This document shows, piece after piece, positions 41,167 to 47,351 of a stretch of DNA of 47,351 nucleotides (position 1 is the first letter of the stretch; each line of letters begins with the position of its first letter). This DNA is from Sulfurimonas sp. (GTDB lineage: Bacteria; Campylobacterota; Campylobacteria; Campylobacterales; Sulfurimonadaceae), in the NCBI GenBank assembly GCA_027013295.1, contig JALUXP010000089.1, positions 1 to 47,351 on the forward strand. The letters are read 5' to 3'. The translations under genes and the position numbers were made by a program. The notes below the pieces were generated by a model that saw only the letters and a program-made list of their open reading frames with translations, did no database searches and was not told the DNA's origin.

Positions 41167-43419
41167 ATGAGTAAGAGCAAAGATTTTTTACGCACAATAG
41201 TTGAAAATGACTTAAAATCAGGCAAATATAAAGAAATTGTTACAAGGTTCCCCCCTGAGCCAAATGGATTTCCACACATTGGACATGCTAAGTCAATCGT
41301 TATAAATTTTGGAATCGCCAATGATTATCAAGGACACTGTAATCTTAGAATGGATGATACAAATCCAACTACAGAAGATACTAAGTATGTAGAAGCCTTA
41401 AAAGATGCTGTAGAGTGGCTCGGATTTAACTGGGGTAAGAGTGTGTGCTTTACCTCTGATTATTTTCCTAAGTTGTACGATTATGCTGTAGAGCTTATCA
41501 AAATGGACAAAGCTTATGTTGATAGCCTTGGCGAAGATGAGATTCGTGAGTATAGAGGTAGTGTCACAGAGGATGGAAAGCGAAGTAAGTATGCTAAGCG
41601 TTCCATTGAAGAAAATCTTGACCTTTTTGAAAGGATGAAAAAGGGAGAGTTTGCAGAGGGTGAGCATGTTCTTCGAGCCAAGATTGATATGTGTGCTGAC
41701 AACATGAAGATGAGAGATCCACTTTTATACCGTATCAAACATGCCCATCATTTTAGGGCAGGGGATGAGTGGTCTGTTTATCCTATGTATGATTTTGCCC
41801 ACTGTTTATCCGACTACATTGAGGGGGTTTCTCACTCCATCTGCACACTAGAATTTGAAAATAATCGTGATGTTTACAATTGGGTATTAGAGACTCTTGG
41901 GGTTGAATTGCCACGCCCTAATCAACATGAATTTGCACGACTCAATATCAACTATACAGTTATGAGCAAAAGAAAGCTTTTAGAATTAGTTGAAAGTGGG
42001 CAAGTAAGCGGCTGGGATGACCCTCGTCTTCCAACTATTGCTGGATACAAAAGGAGAGGTTATACTCCAGAATCTATCTTAACTTTCTGTAGTCAAATAG
42101 GTGTAGCAAAAGCTAACTCTATGGTCGATGTCTCACAGCTTGAATTTTGCATTAGAGATGATTTGAACAAAAAAGCACCTCGTGTTATGTGTATCCTTGA
42201 TCCACTCAAGATAACAATAGAAAATTATGAGGGTAGGGAGACCATTAATGCACCATATTACCCAGATGATATAGCTAAGGATGGTTTAAGAGAGATACCT
42301 TTTTCAAAAGAGATTTATATTGATCGTGGTGATTTTATGGAGCAACCCCCAAAAGGCTATTATCGTTTAACACCTGAGCAACCAGTAAGGCTCAAACATG
42401 CTTATATCATTAGTTGCAAGGAGATTATAAAAGATGCTAATGGCAATATTAGTGAGATAAAAGCAGAGTATTATCCAGAGTCAAAAAGTGGATTTGATAC
42501 CAGTGACATCAAAGTTAAAAGTGCTATCCAGTGGGTAGATGCAACACAAGCTAAAACAATAGAGGTAAGACTTTATGACAGATTATTTAAAGATGAAGCC
42601 CCAGATGGGTTAAAAGATATAAATCCTAATTCTTTGCAAGTTATCAAAAATGCTCTTATTGAGCCTGCTGTAATAACTGAAAAATTTGATGAGAGATTTC
42701 AGTTTGAAAGAGAAGGGTACTTTTATGCTGATCCTATTGATTATACAGATGAAAACCCCGTGTTCAATAAAATAGTAGGTCTTAAAGATTCTTGGAACAA
42801 AAAGAAAAAAACCATTAGCAACACATCTAATAAGCCTCAAACTAAAAAAGTACAGATAGATGGTGAAGTGGTAGCTATGAGCAATAAACAACAAGCATTG
42901 TTCAATAGATATACTGTCAACTTAGGATTAAACAATGAAGTAGCCAACACCCTTGCTCGTGATGAAAAATTATCCAATTTTTACGAAGAAACTCTAACTA
43001 CACTTAACAGTCCCGTTGCTTTAGCTAATATTGTAGCAAACGAAGTTGCAAGAGAGTTAAAACAGATACAAAAAGATACGCTAAAATTCAACGCCAAGCA
43101 AATATCTGAGCTTGTTAAAATGATTGATAATGAGATCGTTTCAAATAAAATTGCTAAACAGATATTTGAGCAAATGGCTAAAACAGGAGAAAATCCCACA
43201 AAGATAGTTGAAGATAAAGGGCTTATCCAGATAAGTGACCCAGCTAAAATTTTACCAATAATTGATGAAATTATTGCAAATAATCCAGATAATGTTGCTA
43301 AGTTTAAAGCAGGGAACAAGAAACTTCTAGGGTTTTTTGTTGGGCAAGTACTCAAAACTACAGATGGTAAAGCAAATCCAAAAGTGGTAAACTCTCTTGT
43401 AACTAAAAAGTTGAAATGA
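41167..43419 (+). CDS. glnS: Glutaminyl-tRNA synthetase with C-terminal YqeY/GatB-like domain
   Basis: 750 residues, against ~550 for the usual enzyme. The catalytic core has FPPEPNGFPHIGHAK near residue 29 and KMSKS as VMSKRKLL near 265; GEWSVYPMYDFAHCLSD-like EWSVYPMYDF near 200; then the beta-barrel anticodon domains. Residues ~570-750 form a helical GatB/YqeY tail (LARDEKLSNFYEE, ANIVANEVARELKQ, GFFVGQVLKTTDGKANPKVVNSLV), as known in Deinococcus GlnRS, where it helps bind tRNA. Its presence means direct tRNA-Gln charging rather than the transamidation route common in this phylum. Confidence 0.95.
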   Translation: MSKSKDFLRTIVENDLKSGKYKEIVTRFPPEPNGFPHIGHAKSIVINFGIANDYQGHCNLRMDDTNPTTEDTKYVEALKDAVEWLGFNWGKSVCFTSDYFPKLYDYAVELIKMDKAYVDSLGEDEIREYRGSVTEDGKRSKYAKRSIEENLDLFERMKKGEFAEGEHVLRAKIDMCADNMKMRDPLLYRIKHAHHFRAGDEWSVYPMYDFAHCLSDYIEGVSHSICTLEFENNRDVYNWVLETLGVELPRPNQHEFARLNINYTVMSKRKLLELVESGQVSGWDDPRLPTIAGYKRRGYTPESILTFCSQIGVAKANSMVDVSQLEFCIRDDLNKKAPRVMCILDPLKITIENYEGRETINAPYYPDDIAKDGLREIPFSKEIYIDRGDFMEQPPKGYYRLTPEQPVRLKHAYIISCKEIIKDANGNISEIKAEYYPESKSGFDTSDIKVKSAIQWVDATQAKTIEVRLYDRLFKDEAPDGLKDINPNSLQVIKNALIEPAVITEKFDERFQFEREGYFYADPIDYTDENPVFNKIVGLKDSWNKKKKTISNTSNKPQTKKVQIDGEVVAMSNKQQALFNRYTVNLGLNNEVANTLARDEKLSNFYEETLTTLNSPVALANIVANEVARELKQIQKDTLKFNAKQISELVKMIDNEIVSNKIAKQIFEQMAKTGENPTKIVEDKGLIQISDPAKILPIIDEIIANNPDNVAKFKAGNKKLLGFFVGQVLKTTDGKANPKVVNSLVTKKLK

Positions 43420-43444
43420 AAAATAGGACTTGTGAAAAAAGAAG

Positions 43445-43470
43445 TGGTGACCCCGAGGAGAATTGAACTC
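43445..43470 (-). repeat. Left attachment repeat (tRNA-Glu 3' fragment)
   Basis: A 26-base copy of the terminal part of tRNA-Glu, including the CCA end, T arm and 3' acceptor strand. It matches 46477-46502 exactly and stops abruptly; the upstream tRNA parts are absent. It lies 25 bases after glnS. Confidence 0.85.
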
Positions 43471-43539
43471 TACTTGATTCTATATCTTAAAGTATTTATC
43501 TATATCTAAGCCCTATATTACTATAATTTTTAGATTAGC

Positions 43540-43617
43540 TAGTTAGACAGTTAGACAACCACTCTATGAGAGAATTAAATATTTTTCACGGGGTGGGTGT
43601 GTCTAATTGTCTAACTA
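43540..43617. repeat. 18-bp inverted repeat built of TTAGACA direct repeats
   Basis: TAGTTAGACAGTTAGACA (43540-43557) and TGTCTAATTGTCTAACTA (43600-43617) pair with one mismatch. Each arm is itself a tandem of (G)TTAGACA, so four copies sit symmetrically around a 42-base centre containing a G-rich GGGGTGGGTGTGT. Placed ~100 bases inside the left attachment repeat. Remaining DNA from 43618 to 43828 has small hairpins (CTATCA/TGATAG near 43777, CCAGT/ACTGG near 43812) but no gene. Confidence 0.7.
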
Positions 43618-43828
43618 AGAAACTTAAGATGTACAAGTATCAGTAATGATATAAGAACAAAGCAAATATTTTTATGCTACAATACCTTTACATAACTAAG
43701 AGGTGGAGATTGACCTTCCATACGCTTACAACTTTAAAAGCAGATCGCAGTTAAAGTCAATAGTGATAGATACCCACTATCAGGGATGATAGCGATAAGG
43801 TTAAGAGATTCCAGTTTGGTCACTGGAC

Positions 43829-44239
43829 TTAGTTTATATACTCTTCAATTATTTTTTTATACTCATTTCTCATTAACACAAAATCAACACCACCATAATA
43901 CTTCTTTAGAGTACTCTTACGAAGTTTAAATATAGTTATACAGCTATTATGATGTTTTTCACTTTTGAGAGCATAGAGGACAAATATAGCACTCTCAGGC
44001 ATATATGCTATGAAGTTAAATGTATCGCTACTCTTTGGGTAGGGTAGATAAGCTATAGTATATTCTTGTAGTTGCGAGAAAGTGACTCTATCTGTATAGC
44101 AGAAGCTATCAGGGTGTTTCACTTGTATCTTTGTCTGTATGCGTTTACTCATGTAGATAGGCTTTTGGAAAGTATTACGAAGATGGTGCAGTATCATAGC
44201 TGTTACTACACCGAGATAGATTCTGTTTTTACTTCCCAA
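43829..44239 (-). CDS. Unknown island protein
   Basis: 136 residues from a TTG at 44239; an internal ATG at 44197 is the alternative. Basic, with no membrane span or signal. It contains a mixed alpha/beta core (DRVTFSQLQEYTIAYLPYP, FNFIAYMPESAIFVLYALKSEKH, ITIFKLRKSTLKKYYGG) and a helical end. The family is not recognised. First gene inside the left end of the island. Confidence 0.55.
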   Translation of the reverse strand: MGSKNRIYLGVVTAMILHHLRNTFQKPIYMSKRIQTKIQVKHPDSFCYTDRVTFSQLQEYTIAYLPYPKSSDTFNFIAYMPESAIFVLYALKSEKHHNSCITIFKLRKSTLKKYYGGVDFVLMRNEYKKIIEEYIN

Positions 44240-44298
44240 GTTTAACCCTACTTACTATTTTTGATATTATAGCTTGTAGAGGTTAAATTTAAGATATT

Positions 44299-44781
44299 TT
44301 ATTGATTTGGACTACTCTTACTACATGTTCCATTTTTTGCCATACCTAATTCAGAAATAGCTTTTTTAGCAGTTTCGGCATCTACAACCTCTAAATTCGC
44401 TCCACCAACAAATACACCCATTTTAATATATTGTCGTACAAAGTAATTTTTTCCACTTTCTGTTTTTAAACTAAGCTTATTTGGAGAAAATTCTGATTGA
44501 GTTGCAATTACATGTTCTTGATTACCTTTTACAGGTTGATAGAAAAATACTTTTGTAGCAGATTCACCAAGACATTTATTATCTATCCAAATATCTTTTT
44601 TTAGAGCTGCTCCAAATATTGAATCTCTATAAACATATATTCCTGCATCACCTTTAGGTGGAGGATTAAAAGCTTTCGCACTTTCTGCAACATTTTTTGG
44701 TTCCAATGGAACCGTACTACATCCACTAAATAATGTTATAGAAAATGCTAATAGTATTAATGTGATTTTACTTTTATTCAC
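44299..44781 (-). CDS. DUF2846 lipoprotein
   Basis: 160 residues from the GTG at 44781, which has AAAAGGAATC upstream; the frame is open to 44844 without a signal. Lipobox LFSGC with the lipid Cys near residue 20. The mature part follows DUF2846: GIYVYRDSIFGAALKKDIWIDNKCLGE, VFFYQPVKGNQEHVIAT, ESGKNYFVRQYIKMGVFVGG. Family function is unknown; members are surface-exposed or periplasmic. Cargo of the island. Confidence 0.8.
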   Translation of the reverse strand: MNKSKITLILLAFSITLFSGCSTVPLEPKNVAESAKAFNPPPKGDAGIYVYRDSIFGAALKKDIWIDNKCLGESATKVFFYQPVKGNQEHVIATQSEFSPNKLSLKTESGKNYFVRQYIKMGVFVGGANLEVVDAETAKKAISELGMAKNGTCSKSSPNQ

Positions 44782-44810
44782 GATGTGATTCCTTTTGAAG
44801 TTTAAAAATA

Positions 44811-44848
44811 TAAAGTGATTTACATAACAAAATATACAAATCACTTTA
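44811..44848 (-). terminator. Terminator of the island outer-membrane protein gene
   Basis: TAAAGTGATTT (44811-44821) and AAATCACTTTA (44838-44848) are perfect 11-base arms with a 16-base loop. On the minus strand the stem is followed by TATTTTT. It separates the beta-barrel gene from the lipoprotein gene. Confidence 0.65.
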
Positions 44849-44896
44849 ATGTGGTTACTAATCTATAGACAAGGAGAATTTATTATAGATTAGACC

Positions 44897-45469
44897 TTAA
44901 AATGCGTAATTTACACCAATATAAGGCTGAGCTCCACCATCCGTTACAGATACTGTATCACCAGCTAAATCAACTTGAATATCTTGCCATTTTCGACCAA
45001 CATAATCTACACCACCAATAATATAAAGATGGTCAATTGCTTTATACGATACACCTACACCAGCATTAAAAGAAACTTCTGCAATTGACGATTTACTATA
45101 GCCATCAACACTCATAGAACCAAAACCTAGACCAATCTTAACATAAGGATATAAATTTTTTACGCTATCAATTGTAAATTCTTTAATTACATCGCCACCA
45201 AACTCAATTAATGTTTTGTGTGTAGCATCAAATATTGGTTTATCATAAGATATGCTTGAAATTCTGAATTGACTTTTCCAATCGCCATCAGTACCACTGC
45301 CTACTTTGAAAGAGAAATCACTGTATTTGTTTGATCTAGAGACTGTAGAACCTCCACTTGCTTTTTGTGTATTTGCATTCGCTCCATAATCAACACCAAC
45401 ATATGTATCTGCCATTGCACTTGTAGTGCCTATAGCTAATAAACTTACAAAAACTAAACTTTTCTTCAT
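44897..45469 (-). CDS. Outer-membrane beta-barrel protein (porin-like)
   Basis: 190 residues. Signal peptide ~1-20 (cleavage after AMA). The mature part is a small barrel of about eight amphipathic strands ending in GVNYAF with the terminal Phe: TYVGVDYGANANT, SDFSFKVGSG, QFRISSISY, LIEFGGDVIKEF, YPYVKIGLGFGSMSV and so on. Resembles OmpA-barrel/opacity-family proteins. AAAGGT precedes the ATG. A 7-bp inverted repeat TCAACTA/TAGTTGA (45490-45510) lies just upstream on the minus strand and may be an operator for the adjoining XRE regulator. Confidence 0.8.
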   Translation of the reverse strand: MKKSLVFVSLLAIGTTSAMADTYVGVDYGANANTQKASGGSTVSRSNKYSDFSFKVGSGTDGDWKSQFRISSISYDKPIFDATHKTLIEFGGDVIKEFTIDSVKNLYPYVKIGLGFGSMSVDGYSKSSIAEVSFNAGVGVSYKAIDHLYIIGGVDYVGRKWQDIQVDLAGDTVSVTDGGAQPYIGVNYAF

Positions 45470-45669
45470 TTTTTACCTTTAAATAAAATTCAACTAAAAT
45501 CATTAGTTGATAGAATAATAATATAGTTTTAAACTTAAATAAATAGCAAAATGTAGTAATTAAAATTAAAATAACCACAATTGTATAAAAGTGTAACTAG
45601 CTATTACTATTTGAACTAATTACTCCAACATCCTAAAATGCATCAACTACTATAAAGAGGTGCAGTTAC

Positions 45670-45927
45670 TTGAAAAATGCTGATGAGTTACCAAGTGAAG
45701 CCATAGATAACTTTTACAAACAAATCGGTATGAATGTTAAAAAGTATCGTGAGCTCAAAGGCTACACACAACTACAACTCTCACAAGCACTAGGGCATAA
45801 GTCAGTAGGTTTAGTATCACAAGCAGAACTCTATCTAAAGAAGCAACACTTCAACTTAGAACATCTCTATAAAATAGCTTATATCCTTGAGTGCAGTATC
45901 ACTGATTTAATATCTTCAAGTAATTAA
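45670..45927 (+). CDS. XRE-family helix-turn-helix regulator
   Basis: 85 residues from the TTG at 45670 (AGAGGT nine bases upstream); an internal ATG at 45730 would cut into helix 1. The Cro/CI helix-turn-helix runs from IGMNVKKYRELKGYTQLQLSQALGHKSVGLVSQAEL to the C-terminal helices HLYKIAYILECSITDLI. Divergent from the beta-barrel gene across 200 bases, so likely its regulator or an island maintenance repressor. Confidence 0.85.
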   Translation: MKNADELPSEAIDNFYKQIGMNVKKYRELKGYTQLQLSQALGHKSVGLVSQAELYLKKQHFNLEHLYKIAYILECSITDLISSSN

Positions 45928-46476
45928 AAATCTCAATTAAGAGTATTTAAAAATACCTCAAGACTAACTCAATACTAATAATTTTATAAGCATATATTTT
46001 TTTCTTGTGTGATGGTACTATTACAACTACTTACATAGAACAGAAAAGGACACACCCCCCCCCTCATCATAATATATAGATAATATTACTAATATAATTG
46101 AAGATGACTTTTTTTCTTACTCCTCCGTGAGCCACGGTCTCACTCTGTTAATAAACACACACGGTTGCGTTTATAATACTCCGTAACCTCTGTATAAGTG
46201 ACATCTAGTCACTCACACAAAGTTTATTCCATAAGATTATCAGCCTGATGGATTCATTCGTTGCTCTCTGAACCCACCCACCCAGAACCCCCGTAGCATA
46301 GCTACATCGGGACTGCCATTACCCCAGTAATTTGGCAGGCATAATGTTTAAAAGAGTAGGGCAGTGATATACGGAAAAAGTAGAAAAAATGAATAAGAAA
46401 TGTGACCCAAAGTGTGACCCAGAGAAAACTTAAAGTTTGAAGTGCCATAAAATAGGGAGTTAAAAGGTGTAAGTGT
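45928..46476. other. Gene-free right flank of the island
   Basis: No convincing coding frame. Seen: a run of nine C (46055-46063); hairpins CCGTG/CACGG near 46126 and AGTGAC/GTCACT (46197-46213); and a tandem TGTGACCCA at 46401-46409 and 46413-46421, spaced 12 bases, 56 bases inside the right attachment repeat, where recombinase arm sites are expected. A frame at 46302-46511 overlaps the tRNA and is not credible. Confidence 0.5.
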
Positions 46477-46502
46477 TGGTGACCCCGAGGAGAATTGAAC
46501 TC
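46477..46502 (-). repeat. Right attachment repeat inside tRNA-Glu
   Basis: The 26-base sequence identical to 43445-43470; it covers the CCA end, 3' acceptor strand and most of the T arm. The island restores the tRNA 3' end at this side. Confidence 0.85.
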
Positions 46503-46551
46503 CTGTGACATGGATGAAAACCATGGATCCTAACCGCTAGACGACGGGGCC
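46477..46551 (-). tRNA. tRNA-Glu (anticodon TTC)
   Basis: A complete cloverleaf on the minus strand, 75 bases with encoded CCA. The acceptor stem pairs GGCCCCG with CGGGGTC (one G-U). The anticodon stem CATGG/CCATG closes the loop TTTTCAT with anticodon TTC. The T arm is GGAG-TTCAATT-CTCC. Intact despite hosting the island. Confidence 0.95.
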
Positions 46552-46617
46552 ATTCATTTGTTGAGCCGAAATTATAGTGATGCTTTACTTAAAGCATCAT
46601 AAATTTGACTCATTCAA

Positions 46618-47172
46618 TTATGTTCTTGACTCGTAAAAACTACGAAGTGCTCTAATAATAACAGCATTCTTAGAGATACTTTCCTCTTTAGCATTTTCAT
46701 TTACTAAGTCATATAGATCTAGAGGTAAAGAGATAGAAAATGTTTTTGTTTCAATTTTACGCTTTTTAGAGATCATAGCAGTAATTCCACTGAGAAGCTC
46801 TATGATCTTTTTTGTATCTATCGGTTTTTGGATAAAGCTATTGACCCCAACCTCGATAGATTCAGAAATCTTTTCAATATCATTACTTGCGGAGATAACA
46901 ATGATTATTTGAGAAGGGTTGATAGCACGAATCTTACGAGAGAGTTCGATTCCATCCATACCAGGCATGATGATATCAACAAAAACAATATCCGGATTAT
47001 GCTTATTGTATTGAGCCAATGCTTCATCTCCATCAAAACATGATGTGACATCAGAAAAAAAGTTTTTAAAAGTAGAACTTAAAAGTTCATTTGTAACTTT
47101 TTCGTCTTCAACTACCATAGCAGTTAATTTTTTAGTGAGTTGAGTGAGTTGTACAAGATCTATATTGCCCAT
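46618..47172 (-). CDS. Response regulator with receiver and ribbon-helix-helix output
   Basis: 184 residues. The receiver domain (~16-135) has VVEDE with Glu22/Asp23, phospho-Asp66 in FVDIIMPGMDG, Ser in VISAS and Lys116 in IQKPID. The C-terminal ~45 residues (TKTFSISLPLDLYDLVNENAKEESISKNAVIIRALRSFYES) have the strand-helix-helix pattern of CopG/Arc ribbon-helix-helix DNA-binding domains. This fusion is uncommon; typical outputs are OmpR or NarL types. AGGAAC precedes the ATG. Just outside the island, beyond the tRNA. Confidence 0.85.
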   Translation of the reverse strand: MGNIDLVQLTQLTKKLTAMVVEDEKVTNELLSSTFKNFFSDVTSCFDGDEALAQYNKHNPDIVFVDIIMPGMDGIELSRKIRAINPSQIIIVISASNDIEKISESIEVGVNSFIQKPIDTKKIIELLSGITAMISKKRKIETKTFSISLPLDLYDLVNENAKEESISKNAVIIRALRSFYESRT

Positions 47173-47228
47173 AATTAGTTCCTATTGTTTTTTATTTGTA
47201 AAATTATACAATAGATTTAGTAAACTAA

Positions 47229-47251
47229 TAATAAACAAGACTTGTTTATTA
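47229..47251. repeat. 11-bp inverted repeat before the receiver-RHH gene
   Basis: TAATAAACAAG and CTTGTTTATTA are perfect arms around one central base; the right arm ends in the stop codon of the upstream minus-strand gene. It lies 57 bases before the receiver-RHH start, so it may be that regulator's operator or a terminator. Confidence 0.55.
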
Positions 47252-47351
47252 AGCCCTATAGTCTTTAAAAGTTTCTAACCATTGAAGATCAGTTTCCTTA
47301 GAGGACTCTTTTTGTGTAAGTAGGGTATCTATGATGTGAAGGAGTGTCTCT
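47249..47351 (-). CDS. C-terminal end of an unidentified protein (partial)
   Basis: An open frame enters from the right edge of the window and ends with TAA at 47249-47251, giving the last 33 residues (ending in WLETFKDYRA). It is helical and charged. Too short to assign a family. It may be the upstream partner of the receiver-RHH gene, on the same strand, 76 bases apart. Confidence 0.5.
   Translation of the reverse strand, partial: ETLLHIIDTLLTQKESSKETDLQWLETFKDYRA

Larger units (their letters stand above)
43445..46502. mobile_element. Small genomic island in the 3' end of tRNA-Glu
   Basis: Bounded by identical 26-base direct repeats at 43445-43470 and 46477-46502. The right copy is the 3' end of the intact tRNA-Glu gene; the left is the orphan copy, the standard trace of tyrosine-recombinase integration. 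Between them are an unknown gene, a DUF2846 lipoprotein, an outer-membrane beta barrel, an XRE regulator, and long AT-rich spacers, unlike the tight packing outside. No integrase is present, so the element is decayed or moved in trans. Confidence 0.8.

Noticed and set aside
42610-43355. Minus-strand frames opposite the glnS tail
   Set aside because: Antisense to the conserved YqeY/GatB-like domain; composition is typical of shadows.
43540-43617. CRISPR-like repeats
   Set aside because: Only four 7-8 base units in inverted pairs, no regular spacers, no cas genes in the window.
43445-46502. Prophage or insertion sequence
   Set aside because: No transposase, integrase, capsid or lysis genes between the repeats; terminal inverted repeats are absent. 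A degraded tRNA island fits better.
46302-46511. 69-residue minus-strand frame
   Set aside because: It runs across the tRNA-Glu T arm and repeat, has no ribosome site, and its sequence is low-complexity hydrophobic.

Overview
The window is AT-rich, densely packed chromosomal DNA that fits a free-living member of the Campylobacterota (Epsilonproteobacteria), most like Sulfurimonas or a relative. This is inferred from gene content and order: paired rod genes (flgF/flgG) behind a GG-N10-GC sigma-54 promoter, the long-form DapD, an folD-lepB-M50-rpiB-apt run, a CiaD-like protein next to purU, a lone periplasmic cytochrome c, and -10 boxes that mostly lack a -35. No sequence search was run, so genus is a guess.

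Layout. 1-434: a short decayed reading frame and the end of ychF. 435-9088: ychF, then a seven-gene minus-strand signalling operon running from 8056 down to 1620 (YfiR-like periplasmic protein, TonB-dependent receptor, CHASE8-like/HAMP/PP2C phosphatase of SiaA type, CheY-like receiver, SiaB-type kinase, SiaC-type phosphoprotein, HD-GYP protein), with a second, closely similar HD-GYP gene divergent at 8143. 9100-15448: minus-strand housekeeping run folD, lepB, M50 protease, rpiB, small coiled-coil protein, apt, trpB, pepA. 15511-24064: cytochrome c, CitE-like lyase, TonB, hemL, AtpZ-like protein, membrane protein, PAS-like protein, rpoD, flgF, flgG. 24168-30047: leuD, leuB, TPR-like, CiaD-like, purU, trmL, a 50-residue membrane protein missed by length cut-offs, an S24 (LexA/CI-like) regulator behind a near-perfect sigma-70 promoter and a 27-bp palindrome, and an NlpC/P60 lipoprotein. 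30053-43419: dapD, ankyrin protein, RHH-like regulator, queC, YgjP-like metallopeptidase, a mobB-fbp-(Cys-rich)-metG-(Mur-like)-dctP operon, lipoprotein, YggT, a degenerate glutamyl-tRNA synthetase and glnS. 43445-46502: a ~3 kb island in the 3' end of tRNA-Glu, bounded by 26-bp direct repeats, with four genes and no integrase. 46618-47351: a receiver/ribbon-helix-helix fusion and the end of another gene.

The most interesting system is the 1620-9063 module. It joins parts of two known c-di-GMP circuits: YfiR plus a YfiN-like CHASE8 sensor from the Yfi system, and the SiaA-SiaB-SiaC phospho-switch from the Sia system. The usual output, a diguanylate cyclase (SiaD), is replaced by an HD-GYP phosphodiesterase carrying an N-terminal coiled coil. 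A receptor and periplasmic protein would sense an envelope signal, the phosphatase/kinase pair would set the phosphorylation of SiaC, and SiaC would control c-di-GMP breakdown. That wiring is inference; gene order and motifs are read directly.
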